Part shown: one piece after another, positions 49,994 through 63,698 of the stretch
Layout of the letters: each line of letters starts with the position of its first letter
Numbering within the stretch: position 1 is the stretch's first letter
Origin: Lytechinus pictus
Taxonomy: Eukaryota > Echinodermata > Echinoidea > Temnopleuroida > Toxopneustidae
DNA length: 64,000 nt
NCBI RefSeq assembly: GCF_037042905.1
Contig: NC_087257.1
Coordinates: 21,615,001-21,679,000, forward strand
Reading direction: 5' to 3'
Position numbers and translations under genes: made by a program
Notes under the pieces: generated by a model
The model's input: the letters and a program-made list of their open reading frames with translations, nothing else
Told to the model about the DNA's origin: nothing
Database searches by the model: none

Positions 49994-52900
49994 GGTATCC
50001 GTGGGTTCACTGCATCACGCACAAATCTTTCGCCTTTTACTAAAGATTTCCGTGCAGAGGACCAATAAGATCGGAATTGACAATTTATTTATGCCTTGTC
50101 TTTTGATAAGGCTTATAATAACCCTCATGCAAAGAAAGACAATAAGAAATAAAATAGCAAATCATTGTCTATTTATATTGTGAGATGATAAAGGGGATTA
50201 ATATCATATCATTTTTTAAGAGGGTCAAGAGGGGCTAAAGGCGGCGTAACCTTTTTTCAAAGTTTTAGAGAGATGTATTCGGTACTGTCCTTTTTACTTT
50301 AATAAACCGTTTCTTGGCATTTTTTCAAATTTGTCCCCTTTAAAAATATTTTTTCTTCCCATTCCCCTGCTGTTCACTTCTGAAAATTACACAGGGGAGA
50401 GGATGGGGAGTCACTGACTAATGACGTCACACATCTATTTTAAGTTTATTGTATAATTGCAATATTTAAATTTTCCAAATAATTAAAATATTTTCAGTTT
50501 TATGAAGACGTATAATTGCAATACCAAATGTACAGAACTCGAGATGTTTCACAAAACCAAATCGCGTGTGTGAAATCATTAACGCCCATAAAGCATTATA
50601 ATAATTGTTTTATTTCGTTAACTTCTTTTATTTTACAAGATATTTTGATGAAGGTGTTACCATTGTAATGGTTATATGTGACTCTTTCATTCAATCAACT
50701 TATGTTATGATGAGCCAGGCCCTTAAATATATACATACATAGCCTTTATCTTATAATATTTGTGATTTATGTAAAATGACTATAGGGTGAAATTATGATG
50801 TCTTTCTTTGCATGGATGTTGTAAGCCTCATCCGAAAACAAGGCAGAAATAAATTGTTAAATACCGATTTTATTGGTCCTCTGCACGGAAATCTTTAGTA
50901 AAAGGCGAAAGATTTGTACGTGATGCAGTGAACCCACGGATACCAAAACAGGTTGGAGAATAAATATGTATATTCAAGACGAGTATTTAGTTGATAGTTT
51001 GTAAACCTACCAGTCCAAAAAGCTCATGATATTCTTCTGCAAGGATATAAAAAATACCATATGAAGTACTAATGAAACAATTGTAATTTCTCTATTTATT
51101 AATACATATTTTTTTTACTAAAGTGAATGGACTACAATAACTTATCCATATGATATCTGAGATGTTCTTACGTTTTACTGACTCAAACGCCAGTTTGCTA
51201 TTTATTCACAAAAAACATGAAGCAGCGCATCCCTTTGCGCATGTATCATTCTTATTTAAATTAGAAAACATCGCTGAGTCAGGTAAGGTTTGAACACTAA
51301 CCATTAACACAATGATCTTCATATATGTACAATTTCATTTCATGATCTTCAGTTGGTATCCGTGGGTTCACTGCATCACGCACAAATCTTTCGCCTTTTA
51401 CTAAAGATTTCCGTGCAGAGGACCAATAAGATCGGAATTGACAATTTATTTATGCCTTGTCTTTTGATAAGGCTTATAATAACCCTCATGCAAAGAAAGA
51501 CAATAAGAAATAAAATAGCAAATCATTGTCTATTTATATTGTGAGATGATAAAGGGGATTAATATCATATCATTTTTTAAGAGGGTCAAGAGGGGCTAAA
51601 GGCGGCGTAACCTTTTTTCAAAGTTTTAGAGAGATGTATTCGGTACTGTCCTTTTTACTTTAATAAACCGTTTCTTGGCATTTTTTCAAATTTGTCCCCT
51701 TTAAAAATATTTTTTCTTCCCATTCCCCTGCTGTTCACTTCTGAAAATTACACAGGGGAGAGGATGGGGAGTCACTGACTAATGACGTCACACATCTATT
51801 TTAAGTTTATTGTATAATTGCAATATTTAAATTTTCCAAATAATTAAAATATTTTCAGTTTTATGAAGACGTATAATTGCAATACCAAATGTACAGAACT
51901 CGAGATGTTTCACAAAACCAAATCGCGTGTGTGAAATCATTAACGCCCATAAAGCATTATAATAATTGTTTTATTTCGTTAATTTCTTTTATTTTACAAG
52001 ATATTTTGATGAAGGTGTTACCATTGTGATGGTTTTATGTGACTCTTTAATTCAATCAACTTATGTTATGATGAGCCAGGCCCTTAAATATATACATACA
52101 TAGCCTTTATTTAATAATATTTGTGAATTATGTAAAATGACTATAGGGTGAACTTATGATGTCTTTCTTTGCATGGATGTGTTAAGCCTCATCCGAAAAC
52201 AAGGCAGAAATAAATTGTTAAATACCGATTTTATTGGTCCTCTGCACGGAAATCTTTAGTAAAAGGCGAAAGATTTGTACGTGATGCAGTGAACCCACGG
52301 ATACCATAATAGGTTGAAGAATGAAATATCTACATACAAAACGAGTATTTAGTTGATGGTTGGTAAACTTACCAGTCCAATATAGTCCAGTATCTTTTAC
52401 AAGGAGACGGAGAAAAAAATACCGTTTGAAGCAATAATGAAACAAAAGTAATTTCTCTATGTATTACTATAATTTTTTTTCAAGTGAATGAACTATATAT
52501 ATACAATAATTTATCTGCATAATATCTGGAATGTCCTTCCGTTTTACTGACTCAAACGCCATTTTGCTATTTATTCACAAAAATGATGAAGCAACGCATC
52601 CCTTTGCGCATGTATCATTCTTATTTAAATTAGGAAACATCGTAGAGTCAGGTAAGGTTTGAACACTAACCATTAACACAATGATCATCATATATGTACA
52701 ATTTCATTTCATGATCTTCAGTTGGTATCCGTGGGTTCACTGCATCACGCACAAATCTTTCGCCTTTTACTAAAGATTTCCGTGCAGAGGACCAATAAGA
52801 TCGGAATTGACAATTTATTTATGCCTTGTCTTTTGATAAGGCTTATAATAACACTCATGCAAAGAAAGACAATAAGAAATAAAATAGCAAATTATTGTCT

Positions 52901-54080
52901 ATTTATATTGTGAGATGATGAAGGGGATTAATATCATATCATTTTTTAAGAGGGTCAAGAGGGGCTAAAGGCGACGTAACCTTTTTTCAAAGTTTTAGAG
53001 AGATGTATACGGTACTGTCCTTTTTACTTTAATAAACCGTTTCTTGGCATTTTTTCAAATTTGTCCCCTTTAAGAATATTTTTTCTTCCCTTTCCCCTGC
53101 TGTTCACTTCTGAAAATTACACAGGTAAGAGGATGGGGAGTCACTGACTAATGACGTCACACATCTATTTTAAGTTTATTGTATAATTGCAATATTTACA
53201 TTTTCCAAATAATTAAAATATTTCCAGTTTTATGAAGACGTATAATTGCAATACCAAATGTACAGAACTCGAAATGTTTCACAAAACCAAATCGCGTGTG
53301 TGAAATCATTAACGCCCTTAAAGCATTATAATAATTGTTTTATTTCGTTAATTTCTTTTATTTTACAAGAGATTTTGATGAAGGTGTTACCATTGTGATG
53401 GTTTTATGTGACTCTTTCATTCAATCAACTTATGTTATGATGAGCCAGGCCCTTAAATATATACATACATAGCCTTTATCTTATAATATTTGTGATTTAT
53501 GTAAAATGACTATAGGGTGAAATTATGATGTCTTTCTTTGCATGGATGTTGTAAGCCTCATCAGAAAACAAGGCAGAAATAAATTGTTAAATACCGATTT
53601 TATTGGTCCTCTGCACGGAAATCTTTAGTAAAAGGCGAAAGATTTGTACGTGATGCAGTGAACCCACGGATACCAAAACAGGTTGGAGAATAAATATGTA
53701 TATTCAAGACGAGTATTTAGTTGATAGTTTGTAAACCTACCAGTCCAAAAAGCTCATGATATTCTTCTGCAAGGATATAAAAAATACCATATGAAGTACT
53801 AATGAAACAATTGTAATTTCTCTATTTATTAATACATATATTTTTTACTAAAGTGAATGGACTACAATAACTTATCCATATGATATCTGAGATGTTCTTA
53901 CGTTTTACTGACTCAAACGCCAGTTTGCTATTTATTCACAAAAAATATGAAGCAGCGCATCCCTTTGCGCATGTATCTTTCTTATTTAAATTAGAAGAAC
54001 ATCGATGAGGCAGGTAAAGTTTGAACACTAACCATTAACACAATGATCTTCATATATCTACATTTTGATTTCATGATCTT
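49994..54080. repeat. Array monomers 24-26 (beta, alpha, then beta up to the SINE)
   Basis: Starts at 49994, 51355 and 52724. Monomer 24 starts like a start-type unit on its left flank but has the middle-type right part. Monomer 26 carries the start-type marks (GATGTATACGG), and its A loop near 53945-54080 switches to the form seen in the right part of the array (ATCGATGAGGCAGG). Confidence 0.85.
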
Positions 54081-54086
54081 CATTTG

Positions 54087-54254
54087 GGCGTTGTGGCGTG
54101 CGCCTGTAATCCAAGCTGTGGGGAAGTTACAAATTGATGAGAGGTTCGAGGTTCGAGCCCTGGTCACGTCTTTCGGATGGTGACGTTAAAGGTCGGTCCC
54201 AGACGTAAATAATCATATCTGATTGATACACGTCTGACAAAACTCAAATACACA
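54087..54254 (+). mobile_element. SINE with 7SL-like (SRP Alu-domain-like) 5' part, copy 1
   Basis: A 168-bp insert flanked by CATTTG on both sides (54081-54086 and 54255-54260); monomers without it have one CATTTG. The start GGCGTTGTGGCGTGCGCCTG and the following TAATCCAAGCT align closely with the 5' Alu domain of 7SL RNA, including the TGTAAT-type motif. A pol III A box (TGGCGTGCGCC, 54094-54104) and B box (GGTTCGAGCCC, 54150-54160) are present. The 3' part (ACGTCTTTCGGATGGTGACG onward) is unrelated to 7SL and presumably comes from a partner LINE; it ends in AAATACACACA. A 7-bp tandem duplication (AGGTTCG twice) stands before the B box. A tRNA-derived origin is the alternative. Confidence 0.75.
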
Positions 54255-54259
54255 CATTT

Positions 54260-57007
54260 GGTATCCGTGGGTTCACTGCATCACGTACAAATCTTTCGCC
54301 TTTTACTAAAGATTTCCGTGCAGAGGACCAATAAGATCGGAATTAACAATTTATTTCTGCCTTGTCTTTTGATGAGGCCTATAATAACACTCATGCAAAG
54401 AAAGACAATAAGAAATGAAATAGCAAAGTATTGCCCGTTTAGTATTGCCCGTTTTAATTGTAAAGAGGATGAAGGGGATCATTATGATATCATTTGAAGG
54501 GGATCAAGTGGGGCTAAAGGCGACTTTTTTTCTCTCAATACAGTTTTAGGGGTTCTAGAGAGAGGTATATATATTCTGTACTGTATGTCCATTTTTAATA
54601 AATCCTATGTTATTTTTCAATTTGTCCCCTTTTTGACAAAAGTATTTTCTTCCCTTTCCCCCTGAATACTGTTCACTGCTGAAAATTACATAAGGGAGAG
54701 GATGAGGAATCACTGATTAATGACGTCATATATTTATTTCAAATTTATTGTATAATTGAAATATTTCAATTTTCCAAATAATTAAAATATTTTCAGTTTT
54801 ATGAAGACGTATAATTGCAATACCAAATGTACAGAACTCGAGATGTTTCACAAAACCAAATCGCGTGTGTGACATCATTAACGCCCATAAAGCATTATAA
54901 TAATTGTTTTCTTTCGTTAATTTCTTTTATTTTACAATATTTTGATGAAATTGTTACCATTATGAAGGTTTTAATTTTTCATTCAATCAACTTACGTTAT
55001 AATGAGCCAGGCCCTCATATATACATAGCTCCATTATCTAATACTATTTGTGAATATTATTATGTAAAATGACTAGGGTGAACTTATGATGTCTTTCTTT
55101 GCATAGATGTTATAAGCCTCATTCGAAAACAAGGCAGAAATAAATTGTTAAATACCGATTTTATTGGTCCTCTGCACGGAAATCTTTAGTAAAAGGCGAA
55201 AGATTTGTACGTGATGCAGTGAACCCACGGATACCAAAACAGGTTGGAGAATAAATATGTATATTCAAGACGAGTATTTAGTTGATAGTTTGTAAACCTA
55301 CCAGTCCAAAAAGCTCATGATATTCATCTGCAAGGATATAAAAGAATACCATATGAAGCACTAATGGAACACTTGTAATTTCTCTTTTTATCAATACATA
55401 TTTTTAACTAAAGTGAATGGACTACAATAACTTATCCATATGATATCTGAAATGTTCTTACGTTTTACTGACTCAAACGCCAGTTTGCTTTTTATTCACA
55501 AAAACGATGAAGCAACGCATCCCTTGGCGCATGTATCTTTCTTATTTAAATTAGAAAACATCGTGGAGTCAGGTAAGGTTTGAATACTAACCATTAACAC
55601 AATGATCTTCCTATATGTACAATTTCATTTCATGATCTTTCAGTTGGTATCCGTGGGTTCACTGCATCACGCACAAATCTTTCGCCTTTTACTAAAGATT
55701 TCCGTGCAGAGGACCAATAAGATCGGAATTGACAATTTATTTATGCCTTGTCTTTTGATAAGGCTTATAATAACACTCATGCAAAGAAAGACAATAAGAA
55801 ATAAAATGGCAAATTATTGTCTATTTAAATTGTGAGATGATGAAGGGGATTAATATCATATCATTTTTTAAGAGGGTCAAGAGGGGCTACTAAAGGCGAC
55901 GTAACTTTTTTCAAAGTTTTAGAGAGATGTATACGGTAGTGTCCTTTTTACTTTAATAAACCGTTTCTTGGCATTTTTTCTAATTTGTCCCCTTTAAAAA
56001 TATTTTTTCTTCCCTTTCCCCTGCTGTTCACTTCTGAAAATTACACAGGGGAGAGGATGGGGAGTCACTGACTAATGACGTCACACATCTATTTTAAGTT
56101 TATTGTATAATTGCAATATTTAAATTTTCAAAATAATTAAAATATTTTCAGTTTTATGAAGACGTATAATTGCGATCCCAAATGTACAGAACTCGAGATA
56201 ATTCACAAAACCAAAACGCGTGTGAGACATCATTAACGCCAATAAAGCATTATAATAATTGTTTTATTTCGTTAATTTCTTTTATTTTACAAGAGATTTT
56301 GATGAAGGTGTTACCATTGTGATGGTTTTATGTGACTCTTTCATTCAATCAACTTATGTTATGATGAGCCAGGCCCTTAAATATATACATACATAGCCTT
56401 TATCTAATAATATTTGTGAATTATGTAAAATGACTATAGGGTGAACTTATGATGTCTTTCTTTGCATGGATGTTGTAAGCCTCATCCGAAAACAAGGCAG
56501 AAATAAATTGTTAAATACCGATTTTATTGGTCCTCTGCACGGAAATCTTTAGTAAAAGGCGAAAGATTTGTACGTGATGCAGTGAACCCACGGATACCAA
56601 AACAGGTTGGAGAATAAATATGTATATTCAAGACGAGTATTTAGTTGATAGTTTGTAAACCTACCAGTCCAAAAAGCTCTTGATATTCTTCTGCAAGGAT
56701 ATAAAAAATACCATATGAAGTACTAATGAAACAATTGTAATTTCTCTATTTATTAATACATAATTTTTTACTAAAGTGAATGGACTACAATAACTTATCC
56801 ATATGATATCTGAGATGTTCTTACGTTTTACTGACTCAAACGCCAGTTTGCTATTTATTCACAAAAAATATGAAGCAGCGCATCCCTTTGCGCATGTATC
56901 TTTCTTATTTAAATTAGAAAACATCGCTGAGTCAGGTAAGGTTTGAACACTAACCATTAACACAATGATCTTCATATATCTACATTTTGATTTCATGATC
57001 TTCATTT
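54260..57007. repeat. Array monomers 27-28 (gamma B loop, 1386 bp; main type, 1362 bp)
   Basis: Boundary at 55646. Monomer 27 has the gamma B loop, with the direct duplication GCCCGTTTAGTATT/GCCCGTTTT and GAAGGGGATCATTATGAT. Monomer 28 has a main-type B loop. Together they are repeated 4132-4133 bp to the right. Confidence 0.88.
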
Positions 57008-60000
57008 GGTATCCGTGGGTTCACTGCATCACGTACAAATCTTTCGCCTTTTACTAAAGATTTCCGTGCAGAGGACCAATAAGATCGGAATTAACAATTT
57101 ATTTCTGCCTTGTCTTTTGATGAGGCTTATAATAACACTCATGCAAAGAAAGACAATAAGAAATGAAATAGCAAAGTATTGCCCGTTTAGTATTGCCCGT
57201 TTTAATTGTAAAGAGGATGAAGGGGATCATTATGATATCATTTGAAGGGGATCAAGTGGGGCTAAAGGCGACATTTTTTTTCTCAATACAGTTTTAGGGG
57301 TTCTAGAGAGAGGTATATATATTCTGTACTGTATGTCCATTTTTATCAACCCTTTGTTATTTTTCAATTTGTCCCCTTTTTGACAAAAGTATTTTCTTCC
57401 CTTTCCCCCTGAATACTGTTCACTGCTGAAAATTACATAAGGGAGAGGATGAGGAATCACTGATTAATGACGTCATATATTTATTTCAAATTTATTGTAT
57501 AATTGAAATATTTCAATTTTCCAAATAATTAAAATATTTTCAGTTTTATGAAGACGTATAATTGCAATACCAAATGTACAGAACTCGAGATGTTTCACAA
57601 AACCAAATCGCGTGTGTGACATCATTAACGCCCATAAAGCATTATAATAATTGTTTTCTTTCGTTAATTTCTTTTATTTTACAATATTTTGATGAAATTG
57701 TTACCATTATGAAGGTTTTAATTTTTCATTCAATCAACTTACGTTATAATGAGCCAGGCCCTCATATATACATAGCTCCATTATCTAATAATATTTGTGA
57801 ATATTATTATGTAAAATGACTAGGGTGAACTTATGATGTCTTTCTTTGCATAGATGTTATAAGCCTCATTCGAAAACAAGGCAGAAATAAATTGTTAAAT
57901 ACCGATTTTATTGGTCCTCTGCACGGAAATCTTTAGTAAAAGGCGAAAGATTTGTTCGTGATGCAGTGAACCCACGGATACCAAAACAGGTTGGAGAATA
58001 AATATGTATATTCAAGACGAGTATTTAGTTGATAGTTTGTAAACCTACCAGTCCAAAAAGCTCATGATATTCTTCTGCAAGGATATAAAAAATACCATAT
58101 GAAGTACTAATGAAACAATTGTAATTTCTCTATTTATTAATACATATTTTTTTACTAAAGTGAATGGACTACAATAACTTATCCATATGATATCTGAGAT
58201 GTTCTTACGTTTTACTGACTCAAACGCCAGTTTGCTATTTATTCACAAAAAATATGAAGCAGCGCATCCCTTTGCGCATGTATCTTTCTTATTTAAATTA
58301 GAAGAACATCGATGAGGCAGGTAAAGTTTGAACACTAACCATTAACACAATGATCTTCATATATCTACATTTTGATTTCATGATCTTCATTTGGTATCCG
58401 TGGGTTCACTGCATCACGTACAAATCTTTCGCCTTTTACTAAAGATTTCCGTGCAGAGGACCAATAAGATCGGAATTAACAATTTATTTCTGCCTTGTCT
58501 TTTGATGAGGCCTATAATAACACTCATGCAAAGAAAGACAATAAGAAATGAAATAGCAAAGTATTGCCCGTTTAGTATTGCCCGTTTTAATTGTAAAGAG
58601 GATGAAGGGGATCATTATGATATCATTTGAAGGGGATCAAGTGGGGCTAAAGGCGACTTTTTTTCTCTCAATACAGTTTTAGGGGTTCTAGAGAGAGGTA
58701 TATATATTCTGTACTGTATGTCCATTTTTATAAATCCTATGTTATTTTTCAATTTGTCCCCTTTTTGACAAAAGTATTTTCTTCCCTTTCCCCCTGAATA
58801 CTGTTCACTGCTGAAAATTACATAAGGGAGAGGATGAGGAATCACTGATTAATGACGTCATATATTTATTTCAAATTTATTGTATAATTGAAATATTTCA
58901 ATTTTCCAAATAATTAAAATATTTTCAGTTTTATGAAGACGTATAATTGCAATACCAAATGTACAGAACTCGAGATGTTTCACAAAACCAAATCGCGTGT
59001 GTGACATCATTAACGCCCATAAAGCATTATAATAATTGTTTTCTTTCGTTAATTTCTTTTATTTTACAATATTTTGATGAAATTGTTACCATTATGAAGG
59101 TTTTAATTTTTCATTCAATCAACTTACGTTATAATGAGCCAGGCCCTCATATATACATAGCTCCATTATCTAATACTATTTGTGAATATTATTATGTAAA
59201 ATGACTAGGGTGAACTTATGATGTCTTTCTTTGCATAGATGTTATAAGCCTCATTCGAAAACAAGGCAGAAATAAATTGTTAAATACCGATTTTATTGGT
59301 CCTCTGCACGGAAATCTTTAGTAAAAGGCGAAAGATTTGTACGTGATGCAGTGAACCCACGGATACCAAAACAGGTTGGAGAATAAATATGTATATTCAA
59401 GACGAGTATTTAGTTGATAGTTTGTAAACCTACCAGTCCAAAAAGCTCATGATATTCATCTGCAAGGATATAAAAGAATACCATATGAAGCACTAATGGA
59501 ACACTTGTAATTTCTCTTTTTATCAATACATATTTTTTACTAAAGTGAATGGACTACAATAACTTATCCATATGATATCTGAAATGTTCTTACGTTTTAC
59601 TGACTCAAACGCCAGTTTGCTTTTTATTCACAAAAACGATGAAGCAACGCATCCCTTGGCGCATGTATCTTTCTTATTTAAATTAGAAAACATCGTGGAG
59701 TCAGGTAAGGTTTGAATACTAACCATTAACACAATGATCTTCCTATATGTACAATTTCATTTCATGATCTTTCAGTTGGTATCCGTGGGTTCACTGCATC
59801 ACGCACAAATCTTTCGCCTTTTACTAAAGATTTCCGTGCAGAGGACCAATAAGATCGGAATTGACAATTTATTTATGCCTTGTCTTTTGATAAGGCTTAT
59901 AATAACACTCATGCAAAGAAAGACAATAAGAAATAAAATAGCAAATTATTGTCTATTTATATTATGAGATGATGAAGGGGATTAATATCATATCATTTTT

Positions 60001-61146
60001 TAAGAGGGTCAAGAGGGGCTAAAGGCGACGTAACTTTTTTCAAAGTTTTAGAGAGATGTATACGGTACTGTCCTTTTTACTTTAATAAACCGTTTCTTGG
60101 CATTTTTTCAAATTTGTCCCCTTTAAGAATATTTTTTCTTCCCTTTCCCCTGCTGTTCACTTCTGAAAATTACACAGGGGAGAGGATGGGGAGTCACTGA
60201 CTAATGACGTCACACATCTATTTTAAGTTTATTGTATAATTGCAATATTTAAATTTTCCAAATAATTAAAATATTTCCAGTTTTATGAAGACGTATAATT
60301 GCAATACCAAATGTACAGAACTCGAAATGTTTCACAAAACCAAATTGCGTGTGTGAAATCATTAACGCCCATAAAGCATTATAATAATTGTTTTATTTCG
60401 TTAATTTCTTTTATTTTACAAGAGATTTTGATGAAGGTGTTACCATTGTGATGGTTTTATGTGACTCTTTCATTCAATCAACTTATGTTATGATGAGCCA
60501 GGCCCTTAAATATATACATACATAGCCTTTATCGAATAATATTTGTGAATTATGTAAAATGACTATAGGGTGAACTTATGATGTCTTTCTTTGCATGGAT
60601 GTTGTAAGCCTCATCCGAAAACAAGGCAGAAATAAATTGTTAAATACCGATTTTATTGGTCCTCTGCACGGAAATCTTTAGTAAAAGGCGAAAGATTTGT
60701 ACGTGATGCAGTGAACCCACGGATACCATAATAGGTTGAAGAATGAAATATCTACATACAAAACGAGTATTTAGTTGATGGTTGGTAAACTTACCAGTCC
60801 AATATAGTCCAGTATCTTTTACAAGGAGACGGAGAAAAAAATACCGTTTGAAGCAATAATGAAACAAAAGTAATTTTTCTATGTATTACTATAATTTTTT
60901 TTCAAGTGAATGAACTATATATATACAATAGTTTATCTGCATAATATCTGGAATGTCCTTCCGTTTTACTGACTCAAACGCCATTTTGCTATTTATTCAC
61001 AAAAATGATGAAGCAACGCATCCCTTGGCGCATGTATCATTCTTATTTAAATTAGAAGAACATCGTTGAGTCAGGTAAAGTTTGAACACTAACCATTAAC
61101 ACAATGATCATCATATATGTACAATTTCATTTCATGATCTTCAGTT
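57008..61146. repeat. Array monomers 29-31 (gamma, gamma, alpha)
   Basis: Starts at 57008, 58393 and 59778. The two gamma monomers are 1385 bp. Monomers 30-31 resemble monomers 27-28, including the oddities CATGATATTCATCTGCAAGG and ATATAAAAGAATACC in the A loop before 59778, but monomer 31 ends in an alpha loop. Confidence 0.88.
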
Positions 61147-62510
61147 GGTATCCGTGGGTTCACTGCATCACGCACAAATCTTTCGCCTTTTACTAAAGAT
61201 TTCCGTGCAGAGGACCAATAAGATCGGAATTGACAATTTATTTATGCCTTGTCTTTTTGATAAGGCTTATAATAACACTCATGCAAAGAAAGACAATAAG
61301 AAATAAAATAGCAAATTATTGTCTATTTATATTATGAGATGATGAAGGGGATTAATATCATATCATTTTTTAAGAGGGTCAAGAGGGGCTAAAGGCGACG
61401 TAACTTTTTTCAAAGTTTTAGAGAGATGTATACGGTACTGTCCTTTTTACTTTAATAAACCGTTTCTTGGCATTTTTTCAAATTTGTCCCCTTTAAGAAT
61501 ATTTTTTCTTCCCTTTCCCCTGCTGTTCACTTCTGAAAATTACACTGGGGAGAGGATGGGGAGTCACTGACTAATGACGTCACACATCTATTTTAAGTTT
61601 ATTGTATAATTGCAATATTTAAATTTTCCAAATAATTAAAATATTTCGAGTTTTATGAAGACGTATAATTGCAATACCAAATGTACAGAACTCGAAATGT
61701 TTCACAAAACCAAATCGCGTGTGTGAAATCATTAACGCCCATAAAGCATTATAATAATTGTTTTATTTCGTTAATTTCTTTTATTTTACAAGAGATTTTG
61801 ATGAAGGTGTTACCATTGTGATGGTTTTATGTGACTCTTTCATTCAATCAACTTATGTTATGATGAGCCAGGCCCTTAAATATATACATACATAGCCTTT
61901 ATCTAATAATATTTGTGAATTATGTAAAATGACTATAGGGTGAACTTATGATGTCTTTCTTTGCATGGATGTTGTAAGCCTCGTCCGAAAACAAGGCAGA
62001 AATAAATTGTTAATTCCGATCTTATTGGTCCTCTGCACGGAAATCTTTAGTAAAAGGCGAAAGATTTGTACGTGATGCAGTGAACCCACGGATACCATAA
62101 TAGGTTGAAGAATGAAATATCTACATACAAAACGAGTATTTAGTTGATGGTTGGTAAACTTACCAGTCCAATATAGTCCAGTATCTTTTACAAGGAGACG
62201 GAGAAAAAAATACCGTTTGAAGCAATAATGAAACAAAAGTAATTTCTCTATGTATTACTATAATTTTTTTTCAAGTGAATGAACTATATATATACAATAA
62301 TTTATCTGCATAATATCTGGAATGTCCTTCCGTTTTACTGACTCAAACGCCATTTTGCTATTTATTCACAAAAATAATGAAGCAACGCATCCCTTGGCGC
62401 ATGCATCATTCTTATTTAAATTAGAAAACATCGTGGAGTCAGGTAAGGTTTGAACACTAACCATTAACACAATGATCATCATATATGTTCAATTTCATTT
62501 CATGATCTTC
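61147..62510. repeat. Array monomer 32 (alpha) up to the second SINE
   Basis: Main-type B loop with an alpha A loop. In its left arm CCTCGTCCGAAAAC and AATTCCGATCTTATTGG differ from neighbours and resemble the diverged left-edge units. Confidence 0.85.
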
Positions 62511-62516
62511 AAACTG

Positions 62517-62680
62517 GGCGTTGTGGCGTGCGCCTGTAATCCAAGCTATGCGGGGAAGTTACAAATTGATGCAGAGGTTCGAGCCCTGGTCACGTCTTTC
62601 GGATGGTGACGTTAAAGGTCGGTCCCAGACGTAAATAATCATATCTGATTGATACACGTCTGACAAAACTCAAATACACA
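62517..62680 (+). mobile_element. SINE with 7SL-like 5' part, copy 2
   Basis: A 164-bp insert of the same family as the copy at 54087, with AAGCTATGCGGGGAAG, which is even closer to the 7SL 'AGCTACTCGGGAGG' stretch. A box at 62524-62534, B box at 62576-62586. It lacks the AGGTTCG duplication of copy 1. CAGTTG follows it (62681-62686), and the left flank reads CAAACTG instead of a clean CAGTTG. It lies at the same monomer position as copy 1. Confidence 0.75.
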
Positions 62681-62685
62681 CAGTT

Positions 62686-63698
62686 GGTATCCGTGGGTTC
62701 ACTGCATCACGCACAAATCTTTCGCCTTTTACTAAAGATTTCCGTGCAGAGGACCAATAAGATCGGAATTGACAATTTATTTATGCCTTGTCTTTTGATA
62801 AGGCTTATAATAACACTCATGCAAAGAAAGACAATAAGAAATAAAATAGCAAATTATTGTCTATTTATATTGTGAGATGATGAAGGAGATTAATATCATA
62901 TCATTTTTTAAGAGGGTCAAGAGGGGCTAAAGGCGACGTAACTTTTTTTCAAAGTTTTAGAGAGATGTATACGGTATACTGTCCTTTTTACTTTAATAAA
63001 CCGTTTCTTGGCATTTTTTCAAATTTGTCCCCTTTAAAAATATTTTTTCTTCCCTTTCCCCTGCTGTTCACTTCTGAAAATTACACAGGGGAGAGGATGG
63101 GGAGTCACTGACTAATGACGTCACACATCTATTTTAAGTTTATTGTATAATTGAAATATTTAAATTTTCCAAATAATTAAAATATTTCGAGTTTTATGAA
63201 GACGTATAATTGCAATACCAAATGTACAGAACTCGAAATGTTTCACAAAACCAAATCGCGTGTGTGAAATCATTAACGCCCATAAAGCATTATAATAATT
63301 GTTTTATTTCGTTAATTTCTTTTATTTTACAAGAGATTTTGATGAAGGTGTTACCATTGTGATGGTTTTATGTGACTCTTTAATTCAATCAACTTATGTT
63401 ATGATGAGCCAGGCCCTTAAATATATACATACATAGCCTTTATCTAATAATATTTGTGAATTATGTAAAATGACTATAGGGTGAACTTATGATGTCTTTC
63501 TTTGCATGGATGTTGTAAGCCTCATCCGAAAACAAGGCAGAAATAAATTGTTAAATACCATTTTATTGGTCCTCTGCACGGAAATCTTTAGTAAAAGGCG
63601 AAAGATTTGTACGTGATGCAGTGAACCCACGGATACCATAATAGGTTGAAGAATGAAATATCTACATACAAAACGAGTATTTAGTTGATGGTTGGTAA
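62686..63698. repeat. Array monomer 33 (main-type B loop, alpha start)
   Basis: Main-type right arm and B loop, with an extra TA in CGGTATACTGTCC near 62975. The left arm has lost two bases (AAATACCATTTTATTGG). The alpha A loop follows the consensus only up to about 63698. Confidence 0.88.

Noticed and set aside
54087-54254. Human Alu contamination
   Set aside because: The Alu-like match stops after about 40 bp, the 3' part is unrelated to Alu, and the insert is flanked by a target duplication within the satellite.
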